Part shown: positions 36,020 to 45,372 of the stretch, piece after piece
How positions within the stretch are numbered: position 1 is the first letter of the stretch
How the letters are laid out: each line of letters opens with the position of its first letter
Source: Deltaproteobacteria bacterium
GTDB taxonomy: Bacteria > Myxococcota_A > UBA9160 > JAJDAL01
Reading direction: 5' to 3'
Length of the DNA stretch: 64,000 nt
NCBI GenBank assembly: GCA_029261875.1
Contig: JAJDAL010000034.1
Span: 21,066 to 85,065 of the forward strand
The notes under the pieces: model-generated
Database searches by the model: none
What the model was told of the DNA's origin: nothing
Seen by the model: only the letters and a program-made list of their open reading frames with translations
Position numbers and translations under genes: made by a program

Positions 36020-36838
36020 TTGAACATGCGCCCGCTTGCCGTTGTCTTCGCCGTACTTTCATTTGCTGCCCCCGTTGCCGTCGCCGACGATGCGGAGGAT
36101 GCGGTACCGCGCCCGGCCCACGACCTGCTGCGCGCGGCTTTCGACAATCTCTACGATTGCGACCGCACGCAGATCGCGGACCTGATCGTTCGGGATCGCG
36201 GCGGATCCGAGCGCCTGCGGCGGGTCGAGATCGCGGTCAAGCTGATCGAAGGGCGCATGCACAGCCTCGGGCGCTTCACGGAGCCGACGCGTTTGCGCAA
36301 TACCGCGATCCTCACGATCGAAGCCGTCGACCGCAGCGACGACCATTTCGTCTATCTGCCGTCTCTGAAGCGATCGCGCCGGGTTTCGAGCTCCCAGCGC
36401 TCGGGCACATTCATGGGAACGGACCTCACATTCGAAGACATCGAGCGCCGCCGCCCGGACGACTACGCGATCGACTTCTTGAAACCGGGACACGCGCAAG
36501 GCGAACCCGTACACATCATTCGGGCGCGACCGGTGTTTTCCGCCGGCTACGACGAGGTCGAGTTCCACATCGCGAAATCCGACTCCGCCCTGCTTCTCAC
36601 GCGCTATTTCAAACGCACGGCGCCGGAACCGTTCAAGACCGTCACGGCCATGCGCGAGTCGATGAGTACCCAGGAGGGCCACATCTTGCCCACGGTCATG
36701 CTGGTGCAGAATTTTCAGAGCGGATCCGAGACCGAGGTCCGGATGAATCAATTGCGCGTCAACCCGACGCTGGACGATCATCTGTTTTCGATACAGAGCC
36801 TGGAAGTCGGACGGAAACTCATCCAGAAGACCCCCTGA
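36020..36838 (+). CDS. LolA-like outer-membrane lipoprotein-sorting protein
   Basis: 272 residues with a signal peptide ending VAVADDA. The beta-sheet body carries SGTFMGTDLTFEDIERRRPD and FVYLPSLKRSRRVSSSQRSG, hallmark stretches of the outer-membrane lipoprotein-sorting (LolA-like) family often found with RND exporters. A TTG start at 36020 has GGAGG six bases upstream; the ATG at 36026 is the alternative. No RND gene is adjacent. It follows the sensor kinase by 18 bases and may share its transcript. Confidence 0.8.
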   Translation: MNMRPLAVVFAVLSFAAPVAVADDAEDAVPRPAHDLLRAAFDNLYDCDRTQIADLIVRDRGGSERLRRVEIAVKLIEGRMHSLGRFTEPTRLRNTAILTIEAVDRSDDHFVYLPSLKRSRRVSSSQRSGTFMGTDLTFEDIERRRPDDYAIDFLKPGHAQGEPVHIIRARPVFSAGYDEVEFHIAKSDSALLLTRYFKRTAPEPFKTVTAMRESMSTQEGHILPTVMLVQNFQSGSETEVRMNQLRVNPTLDDHLFSIQSLEVGRKLIQKTP

Positions 36839-36900
36839 GGCGGAGCCTTCATCCCAGAAACTTCCACTTTTCTAGTTAGTTAGCCGTCGACTTGCGACTC

Positions 36901-36929
36901 TTGACCGGTTCCGCGGGTCGGCATACCGT
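36901..36929 (+). promoter_or_regulatory. candidate sigma-70 promoter for inositol-phosphate synthase
   Basis: TTGACC at 36901-36906 and TACCGT at 36924-36929 with 17-bp spacing, 24 bp before the TTG start. The -10 shape (TAC..T) matches the other promoter proposed at 27120. Confidence 0.4.
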
Positions 36930-36953
36930 CCAATCCCCGTTTAGGAGGACGCA

Positions 36954-38057
36954 TTGAAGCGCATCAAGGTCGGCATCGTGGGCGTAGGAAACTGCGCAAG
37001 CTCGCTCGTGCAGGGCATCCAATACTACCGGGGTTCCACAGAGGCGGATGCGGTCGGCCTGCTCCATTGGGACATCGCGGGCTACAAGCCCTACGACCTC
37101 GAGATCAGCGCGGCCTTCGATATCGACGTCCGCAAGGTCGGCAAGGACATCGCCGAGGCGATTTTCGAAGCGCCCAACTGCACCACCGCCTTCTGCCCCG
37201 AGATCCCGAAAGCCGGCACCCGGGTCCACATGGGACGCATCCTCGATGGCGTCTCCCCCCACATGGCAGATCAACCCGAGGCTCGGTCCTTTTCACCGTC
37301 CGATGAACGCGAAGCCACGCACGAGGAAGTGGTCGACATCCTCCAGCAGTCCAAGACCGAAGTGCTGGTCAATTATTTGCCCGTGGGTTCCGAGGAAGCC
37401 GTGCGTTTCTACGCCGAATGCGCCCTCGAAGCGGGCGTCGCCTTCGTGAACAACATGCCGGTCTTCATCGCCAGCGACCCCGTGTGGGCGAAACGCTTTG
37501 CCGACGAGAACCTTCCGATCGTGGGCGACGACATCAAGGCCCAGCTCGGCGCCACGATTACCCATCGCACCCTGACTCACCTGTTTGCCCAGCGGGGCGT
37601 CAAGCTCGAGCGCACCTACCAACTCAACACCGGCGGGAACACGGATTTCCTCAACATGCTGAACCGCGACCGCCTGCGCTCGAAGAAGACCTCCAAGACC
37701 GAAGCCGTCCAATCCGTGGCCGCGAACCGGCTCGACGACGAGAACATCCACGTTGGACCGAGCGACTACGTGGCGTGGCAGAACGACAACAAAGTCTGTT
37801 TTCTGCGCATGGAGGGCAAGCTCTTCGGCGACGTCCCGATGAACCTCGAACTCCGACTCTCGGTGGAAGACTCGCCGAACTCGGCCGGCGTGGCGATCGA
37901 CGCCATTCGCTGCTGCAAGGTGGCGCTCGACCGGGGCCGCGGTGGAGTCCTGCGCTCGCCCTCGGCGTTCTTCATGAAGCACCCTCCCGAGCAATACCCC
38001 GATGACGACGCCCACCGCATGACCGAAGACTTCATCGCCGGGCGTCGCGAAGACTGA
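36954..38057 (+). CDS. ino1: myo-inositol-1-phosphate synthase
   Basis: 367 residues. The NAD motif VGIVGVGNCASSLVQGI opens the protein. NYLPVGSEEA, GDDIKAQLGATITHRTL and YQLNTGGNTDFLNM are catalytic-domain signatures of the compact bacterial/archaeal enzyme. It converts glucose-6-phosphate to inositol-1-phosphate, the entry to phosphatidylinositol or inositol solutes. TTG start with AGGAGG upstream. The SGNH-TPR gene follows eight bases after the stop. Confidence 0.95.
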   Translation: MKRIKVGIVGVGNCASSLVQGIQYYRGSTEADAVGLLHWDIAGYKPYDLEISAAFDIDVRKVGKDIAEAIFEAPNCTTAFCPEIPKAGTRVHMGRILDGVSPHMADQPEARSFSPSDEREATHEEVVDILQQSKTEVLVNYLPVGSEEAVRFYAECALEAGVAFVNNMPVFIASDPVWAKRFADENLPIVGDDIKAQLGATITHRTLTHLFAQRGVKLERTYQLNTGGNTDFLNMLNRDRLRSKKTSKTEAVQSVAANRLDDENIHVGPSDYVAWQNDNKVCFLRMEGKLFGDVPMNLELRLSVEDSPNSAGVAIDAIRCCKVALDRGRGGVLRSPSAFFMKHPPEQYPDDDAHRMTEDFIAGRRED

Positions 38058-38065
38058 TTGGACCC

Positions 38066-39868
38066 ATGCGGTCCGGACGCCGATCTCCCGCAGCCACCGC
38101 GTTCCTGCTGCTCCTTTCCACGCTCGTCGCGCTGGGAGCCGCCGAGGGAACCGTTCGGCTGGCGGGGCTGGCCCCCCAGGCCAAGGTCCTCTGGGTATCC
38201 AACGATCGAACGGTCTATCGACGATCGGAAAATCCGATCCTCGGGTACGAACTCAAACCCGACTACCGCAACGACGCGGCGGATCTGAACGAAAGTTATC
38301 CGCGCACCAACGCCCACGGACAGCGCGACATCGAGCGAGCGGTCGATCCTGCCGCGGGCGTCCGCCGGGTGGTCTTGCTCGGCGACTCCATCGTAGAAGG
38401 CCACGGGGTCCGGGAAATCGACGACACCCTTTCGCGTCAACTCGACGCATTGCTGGGTTCCGAAACCGAGGTTCTCAATTTTGGCGTCTCGGGCTACAGC
38501 ACCCGCTCGGAAGTCGAGTTGCTCAAGACGAAGGCGCTTCGATTCGACCCGGACCTTGTGGTACTGGTCTTCACCAAGAACGACTTCGACAACTTCAATC
38601 GCGAAGCCTTTCAACTCGGCGCCGTCGTCGAACGACCGGCTTGGGTGAAGCAGCTCTTCAGCCACTCGGCCTTGTTTCGCATGGCCAGCGTCCGCTTGAA
38701 TTGGTTTCAGTTTCGCGCCGATGTCGACCCGCTGGGACGCAACCGCTCGGCCATGGGGAACAACAACGTCGTCGACGGCTTGCGACTGCTGCGCGAACTC
38801 TCCCTCGAGCACGAGTTCGCAACCCTGGTGGCGATCTGGCCCGATTTCACGGACAAGAGCATCGTCGACAACTTCTACATGCCGGACGGGTCCGACGAAC
38901 TCGTGATCGAGCGATTGGCCTCGACGGTGGGCATTCCCAGCTACCGCCTATCGAAACATTTTCGCGAGGATCGCGCCGACCTCGGTCCCATCAATCCGCG
39001 CCAGCACTACACCCAGGGCGACGGAATGCATCCCTCGATTTTGGGGACGCGGGTGGGGGCTCGCGCGCTGCGGGAGATTCTTGCGGGATTTTCCGAGGAG
39101 GCGTACTGGACCCATTTGCGCGAAGCGCAGCCCGTGGAAGATCCCCGCGCCATCGCGCTGGCCCGGTCCCTCGGCACCTCGGCACCCGATTATTCGGCGG
39201 TCGAGAACAACCAGGGAGTATCCGCTTTTGCCGCGGGCAACCTCGCCGCTGCCGAGCGCAGCTTCCGGCGCGCCCTCGAATTGAACCCCAATTACGCCGA
39301 CGCCTACAACAATCTCGGGCTGGTCCTCGCCGAACGCGGCCGCTTCGGAGACGCGGCCGACGCCTACCGACACGCAGTTCGCATCAATCCGAATTTCCCC
39401 GGCGCCTTCAACAACCTGGGTCTCGCCCTCGGGCAACAGGGTCAGCTGGATTCCGCAGAATTGCAATTCCGCCAGGCGCTTCGCATCGACCCCCGATACG
39501 CGGAGGCGTACAACAACCTGGGTGTTGCGCTGGAGGGCCTGGGCCGCCTCGACGAGGCGGTTCACCAATACCGCGAAGCCCTCGAAATCGACGAGAACTA
39601 CCTCGACGGCCGCTTCAACCTCGCCTCCGCGCTATTGCGCCAACAGAAGATCGAGCCCGCGCGCCTCGAGTACGAACGGGTCGTCGCCCTCGAGCCCGGC
39701 AACGCGGACGCACACGCGAACCTGGGCGCCTTGCTCGAATACGCCGGACGGCCCGAAGAGGCAGCGCGCCACTATCGCGAGGCCCTCCGGGCAAACCCTG
39801 AGCAGGAGGCCGCCCGGGCGAACCTGACGCGTCTCGAGCAGGGCCCGGGCGAAAACGCGACGCCTTAG
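38066..39868 (+). CDS. SGNH-hydrolase/TPR fusion, membrane-anchored
   Basis: 600 residues. An N-terminal signal or anchor helix precedes an SGNH/GDSL domain (about residues 90-360): block I LLGDSIVEGHG, block III region VSGYSTRSE, and a terminal D-x-x-H in GDGMHPSILG. Six TPR units follow (about 370-590; for example YADAYNNLGLVLAERGRFGDA). The hydrolase probably acts on ester or acyl groups of a glycan or lipid in the periplasm, with the TPR array as a docking scaffold. Coupled to ino1, so an inositol-lipid link is possible but unproven. Confidence 0.85.
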   Translation: MRSGRRSPAATAFLLLLSTLVALGAAEGTVRLAGLAPQAKVLWVSNDRTVYRRSENPILGYELKPDYRNDAADLNESYPRTNAHGQRDIERAVDPAAGVRRVVLLGDSIVEGHGVREIDDTLSRQLDALLGSETEVLNFGVSGYSTRSEVELLKTKALRFDPDLVVLVFTKNDFDNFNREAFQLGAVVERPAWVKQLFSHSALFRMASVRLNWFQFRADVDPLGRNRSAMGNNNVVDGLRLLRELSLEHEFATLVAIWPDFTDKSIVDNFYMPDGSDELVIERLASTVGIPSYRLSKHFREDRADLGPINPRQHYTQGDGMHPSILGTRVGARALREILAGFSEEAYWTHLREAQPVEDPRAIALARSLGTSAPDYSAVENNQGVSAFAAGNLAAAERSFRRALELNPNYADAYNNLGLVLAERGRFGDAADAYRHAVRINPNFPGAFNNLGLALGQQGQLDSAELQFRQALRIDPRYAEAYNNLGVALEGLGRLDEAVHQYREALEIDENYLDGRFNLASALLRQQKIEPARLEYERVVALEPGNADAHANLGALLEYAGRPEEAARHYREALRANPEQEAARANLTRLEQGPGENATP

Positions 39869-39895
39869 GGGTTCGGTCCCGGACACGCTTGGCCG

Positions 39896-40258
39896 ATGAA
39901 ACTCGGGATGAGCACCGAACATGAACGCCGACGCTATCCCCGACACGAAGCCGACCTGCTCGCGGTGGTGATGGACGAACTGGGTGAAAACGAGACCCTC
40001 TGTCGGCTCGAGAATTTCTCCCAGGGCGGTCTCGCGGTCGAGGTGCCGGAGAAGGACGACCTCCGCATCGAGACCTCGGTGCTCGTGGAGATTCCCCTCG
40101 GACGTTCGGCATCGCGTATTCGAACCCGCTGCCGCGTCATCGCCGTGGTGAAAAACGTGGCGCGCCTCGAATTTCTCGATGACTCGGAAATCTTTCAGCG
40201 TGTGATCGCCGCCTGCATCGAGAGCTGGAAGCTGCGCGCCCATCATCTCCAGCGCTAG
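39896..40258 (+). CDS. PilZ-domain c-di-GMP receptor
   Basis: 120 residues consisting of little more than one PilZ domain. Both ligand motifs are present: RRRYPRH near the N-terminus (RxxxR) and NFSQGGLAVEVP (N/DxSxxG). It probably relays c-di-GMP to an unknown target; a cyclase is encoded at the left edge of the window. The ATG at 39896 or the one at 39908 may start it. Followed by a strong hairpin. Confidence 0.88.
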   Translation: MKLGMSTEHERRRYPRHEADLLAVVMDELGENETLCRLENFSQGGLAVEVPEKDDLRIETSVLVEIPLGRSASRIRTRCRVIAVVKNVARLEFLDDSEIFQRVIAACIESWKLRAHHLQR

Positions 40259-40282
40259 CTCACCCCCCTCACCCACACAGAA

Positions 40283-40316
40283 AAGGCCCCGCGCGCCTCA
40301 CGGCGCGAAGGGCCTT
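40283..40316. terminator. hairpin terminator between convergent genes
   Basis: AAGGCCC (40283-40289) pairs with GGGCCTT (40310-40316), and CGCGCC (40292-40297) pairs with GGCGCG (40302-40307) around a TCAC loop, with two-base bulges between the stems. The downstream T-run is weak. Serves the PilZ gene. Confidence 0.6.
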
Positions 40317-40354
40317 CTGCATGTTTCGAACGAAATCCCGAAAGGGTGCCGCGA

Positions 40355-40384
40355 TGCCCGACGTGAACGAATTCACGTCGGGCA
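40355..40384. terminator. perfect 13-bp hairpin downstream of nhaA
   Basis: TGCCCGACGTGAA (40355-40367) and its exact complement (40372-40384) enclose a CGAA tetraloop. It lies 24 bases past the nhaA stop on the minus strand. Probably a terminator for nhaA; a strong independent structure from the hairpin at 40283. Confidence 0.65.
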
Positions 40385-40407
40385 GGCGACCCTGGGGGAA
40401 GTAATCC

Positions 40408-41724
40408 CTAAACAGTCTCGCGCGCGGGTTCGCTCGCTTCCACGGCCGGGTCTTCTTGCTTCTTGTTGAAACCGAGCATCTTGGCCAACAACACCGCTGC
40501 GACGCCCACGAAACCGGTGAACAACGCGCCCATCTTGGCCTGGCCCTGCAGGTTCAGGTCCGTGAATGCGGCGCCGGCGACGAACAACGCCACCGTCAAA
40601 CCGAGGGCCGCGATGAAGCCCGCCATCACCAGGTCGCGCAGATTCATGCGGCTGGGGAGCGGGAAGCCGAGTTTGATGCCGAGATAGCCGAAGGCCGTAA
40701 TTCCCAGCGTCTTCCCGACCACGAGCGAAGACAACACGATCCAGGTCATGGGCCCCATGGCCGCAAAGGCCACGCCGGCGTTGGCGAGGGCGAAGAAGAA
40801 CAACCCGAAGTCCACGAAGAGCTTCGTGTGGTGCTCGAACATGTGGAGCGGCGAGTGGTCCATGTGGAGGTCTTCCGCCAGCGGCTCGCCCATCACATCG
40901 ATCTCGTCCTTGGCCACGTACAGCCCGACGTCGCGCCGGGGACCGGGCAGGAACGGCACGATGAAGACCAAAGCCAGGGCGGGATGCAGATGCGCCAAGA
41001 TCAGCCCGGACCAAGCCAGGGGGCCCGCCACAAAGATGTACGGAAGCCAGGTCTGCACGTTGGCCTTGCGAAGCGCAAACGCCACAGCCATTCCTACGAC
41101 GATCAAGCCGAGCCAGGCCGGCGCGGCCGGATGGGCCGGGTCTCCGTAGAAGACCGCGATGATTCCCAGACCAATGGCGTCGTCCGCGACCGCTAAGAGC
41201 AGCAGGAAGTTGACGGCCGGATGTCCCTTGCCGAATACCGTGCGCGCGACCAACCACGCCAACGCGATGTCGGTCGCGGTCGGAATACCCCACCCGCGCT
41301 GCAACACAGACCATTCGTCGGCGGGGGTGTAGATCCCCAGCTGGTAGCAACCCCAGAGTGCGAGGAAGAAAACGCCAACCGGACCAAACACCCCGCCCAG
41401 CGTGGCGAGCAACGGGTTGACGGCCTTCCTCGGCGGATTGAGATCTCCGCCCGGTAGACAGGCCTCGGTGATTTCCTTGGCCGCGATCCCAAAGAAGAAC
41501 ACCATGAAGATGTCGTTCACGAGGAAGTTCAGCGTGATGTGGTGCCCGAAGATCGTGAGGTGTCCGAAGGGCTCCCAATGCTTCGCGTCGTGGCCGGCGC
41601 CGAAGTAGTACTGATAGGTTGCGGGGTCGAGATTCGCCATTACCAGAGCGACGAATACCCCTGCCATCAGGGGGATCGAGAACTCTTGCAGAATGTCGAC
41701 AAAACCTCGCTTGCCGTTGCTCAC
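40408..41724 (-). CDS. nhaA: Na+/H+ antiporter NhaA
   Basis: 438 residues with 11-12 membrane helices. GWGIPTATDIALAW and LLAVADDAIGLGII carry the paired aspartates of the ion site. GTG start with AAGGAG upstream. A hydrophilic insertion (RRDVGLYVAKDEIDVMGE, then MDHSPLHMFEHH) between helices is longer than in the E. coli protein and is typical of several other lineages. Role: sodium extrusion and pH homeostasis. Monocistronic. Confidence 0.93.
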   Translation of the reverse strand: MSNGKRGFVDILQEFSIPLMAGVFVALVMANLDPATYQYYFGAGHDAKHWEPFGHLTIFGHHITLNFLVNDIFMVFFFGIAAKEITEACLPGGDLNPPRKAVNPLLATLGGVFGPVGVFFLALWGCYQLGIYTPADEWSVLQRGWGIPTATDIALAWLVARTVFGKGHPAVNFLLLLAVADDAIGLGIIAVFYGDPAHPAAPAWLGLIVVGMAVAFALRKANVQTWLPYIFVAGPLAWSGLILAHLHPALALVFIVPFLPGPRRDVGLYVAKDEIDVMGEPLAEDLHMDHSPLHMFEHHTKLFVDFGLFFFALANAGVAFAAMGPMTWIVLSSLVVGKTLGITAFGYLGIKLGFPLPSRMNLRDLVMAGFIAALGLTVALFVAGAAFTDLNLQGQAKMGALFTGFVGVAAVLLAKMLGFNKKQEDPAVEASEPARETV

Positions 41725-41991
41725 GGGTACTCCTTCCGTCGAACGCGGATTTTTCGGTCCGCGGACCCTCGCTCAGCACCGGGCCGAACGCAAGCCACCC
41801 AAATCCCCTGATCCGAATCCGGGGTAGATCCGTTTTTCACTTCGGTCGCCCGATGTTCAGTCTGAAACAATCCCCGGCGCCGCCGCCACGATTCGAGATT
41901 TCTCCACATCTCCCGGAGGAATCAGACCGAGCAAACCCGGACTTGTGATCCAGGGCCGCCCGGGTTTATATGGATACCCAGGGAGGCGAAC

Positions 41992-43977
41992 ATGATGGAT
42001 GCCGGAGGCCCTCGCCGGACGGAGCAATATCGCGAGCTCCTCGACCACCTGAGGATCCTGGTGGCGGAGACCGACCGTTTCGGGCGCCTGACCTACATCT
42101 CCCCCATCGTCACCCAGCTCCTGGGGTTCCCGGAATCCGAGATTCTCGGAGCGTCGATCTTCGACGTCATCCACGAAGACGATCACGCACAGATCCACGA
42201 AGACTTCCAAAAGCTCGTGGCCTCCGGCGTCGGATCGAGACCCGTCTACCGCATCCGCCACGCCAACGGCGAATGGCTGTGGTTCGAAAGCATCGGAAGT
42301 TTGTTTCGAACCGCGGCCGGCGAAATCCGCGTCGTCGTCAGTTGCACCGACATCACCGAACGCCGAAAAGTCGAAGAGGAACTGCGCGCCAATGCCGACC
42401 GTTTCCGGGCCCTCGCCGAAACGACCCAAGAACACATTGCCGAGGTCAGCACCTCGGGTCAGCTCCAATACGCCAGCCCCAACTGGGGAACGCTGCTCGG
42501 AATGCCCTCGACCCACCATCTCGGCGCCGACGTGGTGTTCTCGAATCTCACCCCGGAAGTCGAAAACCCGGAGCGGCAACAAGCCCTGTTCCTGGAACTG
42601 CTTCGCACCGGACGAATGCCCCCCCAGATCGCGCGCTACCACCTGGACGACGGGAGTTCGCGCTGGCTCGAGACCAGTGCCACGACGTACCGCGATGCCG
42701 ATGGCAACACCCGCATCCTTTCGGTTTCCCGCGACATCACCGAGCGCATGCTGATGGAAGCGGAACAGCGCGAATTGAATCAGCGCGTTCAGGAATCCCA
42801 ACGCCTGGAGAGCCTCGGCATCCTCGCCGGTGGCATCTCCCACGACTTCAACAACCTGCTTACGACCATCATCGGAAATGCCACCATCGTGCTCGCGGAC
42901 CTGGACGCGGAGGATCCCCGCGCCCAACGCGTCGAACGGATCGCGAACGCCGCACGTCACGCGGCGAAGTTGACGGGCCAGATGCTCACCTATTCGGGCC
43001 AAGCCTCCTTCGCGTTCGAGACCCTCTCGCTCTCCGATCTGGTCGCCGAGATCACGGATCTCATGCGAGCGGCCATTTCGAAGCGAGCACACCTGCGTCT
43101 CGAAGTCTCCCGCGAGCCGAGCCCGGTCCAGGGCGACCCCACACAGATTCACCAGGTGGTGATGAACCTCATCACCAATGCATCCGAAGCCCTCGGCGAC
43201 GCCGGCGGCGAAATCGCGGTGCGCACGGGCGTCGTCTTTGCGAGCACGGATGACCTTTCGGACTGCTACCCAAGCACGACACCCCCTCCCGAAGGCGAAT
43301 TCGCCTTCGTCGAGGTGCGCGATTCCGGCCGCGGTATGGATGCCGAAACACGCGCGCGGATCTTCGACCCGTTCTTCACCACCAAGTTCTCCGGGCGAGG
43401 CTTGGGACTCGCCGCCGTGCTGGGGATCGTGCGCGGACATGGCGCCGCCATCCAACTCCGGTCCGAACCCGATCGGGGTTCGACATTTCGCGTGCTGTTC
43501 CCCGTGGCGAAGGCCGAGACGCCCAGTGCTCCGCCGCCCAGGACACTCGAACCTTCTGGAGAAATATTGGGTCACGTGCTCGTGATCGACGACGAGGAAG
43601 GCGTTTGCGACATCGCCGGTGAATTCCTTTCCCGGGCGGGTTTCGCGGTGGATGTGGCGCACGGCGGGCGCGCGGGGATCGCGTGTTTTCGCGCGAAGAG
43701 CGATGTGATCGACCTCGTCCTGCTCGATCTCGCCATGCCGGACCTTCACGGTGAAGACGTTGCCCTCGAGATTCAGCAGATCTCCACGCAGACGCCGATT
43801 CTGCTGATGAGCGGCTTTCGAGAGGACATCGCAGCCGACCAGTTTCGCGGCTCCGGTCTCGCGGGGTTCATTCAGAAACCGTTTTCACCAGAACAACTGG
43901 TTTCCAAGATCCGCCAAGCCCTAACGCCCGGCGGCAAGTCACGCGCAAACCGCAGCAACGAGCCAGGTCCCGCTTGA
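41992..43977 (+). CDS. PAS-PAS hybrid histidine kinase with C-terminal receiver
   Basis: 661 residues, cytosolic. Two PAS/PAC units (about 15-130 and 140-260), each ending in DITER. Kinase core: GGISHDFNNLLTTIIGNA with His284, NLITNASEAL, DSGRGMD, GRGLGLAAV. C-terminal receiver (about 530-650) with LLDLAMPD (Asp579) and FIQKPF (Lys). This is the Myxococcales-style PAS-HisKA-REC form; a phosphotransferase or second regulator must lie elsewhere. GGAGG precedes the ATG. Confidence 0.9.
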   Translation: MMDAGGPRRTEQYRELLDHLRILVAETDRFGRLTYISPIVTQLLGFPESEILGASIFDVIHEDDHAQIHEDFQKLVASGVGSRPVYRIRHANGEWLWFESIGSLFRTAAGEIRVVVSCTDITERRKVEEELRANADRFRALAETTQEHIAEVSTSGQLQYASPNWGTLLGMPSTHHLGADVVFSNLTPEVENPERQQALFLELLRTGRMPPQIARYHLDDGSSRWLETSATTYRDADGNTRILSVSRDITERMLMEAEQRELNQRVQESQRLESLGILAGGISHDFNNLLTTIIGNATIVLADLDAEDPRAQRVERIANAARHAAKLTGQMLTYSGQASFAFETLSLSDLVAEITDLMRAAISKRAHLRLEVSREPSPVQGDPTQIHQVVMNLITNASEALGDAGGEIAVRTGVVFASTDDLSDCYPSTTPPPEGEFAFVEVRDSGRGMDAETRARIFDPFFTTKFSGRGLGLAAVLGIVRGHGAAIQLRSEPDRGSTFRVLFPVAKAETPSAPPPRTLEPSGEILGHVLVIDDEEGVCDIAGEFLSRAGFAVDVAHGGRAGIACFRAKSDVIDLVLLDLAMPDLHGEDVALEIQQISTQTPILLMSGFREDIAADQFRGSGLAGFIQKPFSPEQLVSKIRQALTPGGKSRANRSNEPGPA

Positions 43978-44003
43978 CAATGGGTTTTGCCCGCTCATAG
44001 AGT
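43974..44003 (+). promoter_or_regulatory. candidate sigma-70 promoter for the exosortase substrate gene
   Basis: TTGACA at 43974-43979 overlaps the end of the kinase gene, and TAGAGT lies 18 bp further at 43998-44003. The ATG follows at 44040. Confidence 0.45.
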
Positions 44004-44039
44004 GGAGGCACCCATTCACCTGCCGAGAGGGAATCTTGC

Positions 44040-44804
44040 ATGCGGACTGCGCTCATTCGACGATTCCTGTTCCCCGGTCTCGTCGCGGCCGCGCTCCTGG
44101 CCGGAACCGGTTCCGCGCGCGCCCTGTTCCACCTTGCCGTGATCGACGAGATCATGACGAGCTATGCCGGTGACAACACCGCGCAGTTCGTCGAGATCCG
44201 CATGAACGCCGGCGCGCAAACGATTACCACCAACAGCGTACTGGCCGCCTTCGACGCCAGCGGCAACTACATCGCCGACGTGTTCGTCGTTCCGGGCAAC
44301 CTCGCCAACGGCGGCGCTGGCCTGCGCTGGATCATGGGGACCGCGAGTTTTCAAACCGCCAGCGGGATCGCCGCGGATTTCTTGATTCCCGCCAGCCTGC
44401 CGGTCTCCGGCGGAATGGTCTGCTGGGGAGCGCCGGGCATCATCCCACCGGCCCCGGGCGCGTGGGATCACACGCTTCCCACCAACTATGTGGATTGTGT
44501 CGCCTACGGGAGCTACAGCGGCCCCACGAATCCGCTGATCGGCAATGCCACGGGACTCACCCCGGTCGGTCACAGCCTCGCGCGCGTCTCCTCCACCAAC
44601 GACAACGCCACGGATTTTTCCTGTGCGGACCCCGCCACGCCGACGAACAACAGCGCCACCAGCGCGTCGCTCAGCGCGACGGCTTCCTGCACGCCCAGCG
44701 TTCCCATCTCGCCCGCCTTCGGCCTGATCCTGCTCACCATTGCGATCGGCTTTGGCGGCGCGCTGATGCTCGTTCTGGCCCATCACCGCAGGGAATCCGC
44801 GTAG
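44040..44804 (+). CDS. exported surface protein with C-terminal exosortase-type sorting tail
   Basis: 254 residues: signal peptide to SARALF; a Lamin-tail-like beta-rich domain (VIDEIMTSYAGDNTAQFVEI opens it); a Thr/Ser/Asn-rich linker; and a C-terminal tripartite tail. The tail reads VPISPAFG, then a hydrophobic helix (LILLTIAIGFGGALMLVL), then HHRR. That order (Pro-containing motif, helix, basic end) is the exosortase recognition pattern, and VPISPAFG resembles a divergent form of IPTLxxWG sorted by exosortase H. The exosortase gene begins 37 bases downstream, so this is very probably its dedicated substrate. Confidence 0.8.
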   Translation: MRTALIRRFLFPGLVAAALLAGTGSARALFHLAVIDEIMTSYAGDNTAQFVEIRMNAGAQTITTNSVLAAFDASGNYIADVFVVPGNLANGGAGLRWIMGTASFQTASGIAADFLIPASLPVSGGMVCWGAPGIIPPAPGAWDHTLPTNYVDCVAYGSYSGPTNPLIGNATGLTPVGHSLARVSSTNDNATDFSCADPATPTNNSATSASLSATASCTPSVPISPAFGLILLTIAIGFGGALMLVLAHHRRESA

Positions 44805-44841
44805 GGGCGAGTCGACGCTCCAATCCCCTATCTTGCCACCG

Positions 44842-45372
44842 ATGCCGACCCAAAAGCCGCGCAACCCGAATGCCCTCGCCTGGCGATTTGCGCTGGGATT
44901 TCTCGCCCTCGCACTGTTGGTTTCCGCGGCCGTTCGCGCCGACGCCATTTGGTTCGACGGCGAGCTCACCGCCGGCATGAACCGCCAGGTCGCCCAGGTG
45001 GTCGGGGGCAGCATGGGGTTGCTGGGTGCCAGCGTGGATGTCCGGGGCAACACGATTCGCTACGGCGCGTCCGCATTCTCGATTGCAACCGATTGCACGG
45101 GCATCGAAGTGATGGGCCTGTTCGCTGCCGCCGTGTTGGCGTTTCCGAGCACCTGGCGCCGCAAGCTGAAAGGCCTCGCCATCGGACTTCCCGCCCTGAT
45201 GCTGGTGAATCTGATTCGCATGATGAGTCTCATCTTCGTGGGCGCTACGTCGACCCGCGCACTCGACCTGGGCCACCACTACGTCTGGCCCGTCATCGTC
45301 TTGGCCCTCGCCCTATCGATCTGGTTGGCCTGGGCTCGTTCGGCTCTGCATGGCCCGCGCGCTTTGGCTTAG
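44842..45372 (+). CDS. exosortase/archaeosortase-family transpeptidase (exosortase H-like)
   Basis: 176 residues with four or five membrane helices. The catalytic triad of the family is visible: Cys85 in TDCTGIEVMG, Arg126 in LVNLIRMMSL, and His145/146 in GHHYVWP. It is shorter than classical exosortases, as expected for the H-type. It should cleave the C-terminal tail of the adjacent substrate and transfer it to an unknown acceptor. Start at 44842 rather than the TTG at 44833. Its stop overlaps the next gene by 23 bases. Confidence 0.88.
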   Translation: MPTQKPRNPNALAWRFALGFLALALLVSAAVRADAIWFDGELTAGMNRQVAQVVGGSMGLLGASVDVRGNTIRYGASAFSIATDCTGIEVMGLFAAAVLAFPSTWRRKLKGLAIGLPALMLVNLIRMMSLIFVGATSTRALDLGHHYVWPVIVLALALSIWLAWARSALHGPRALA

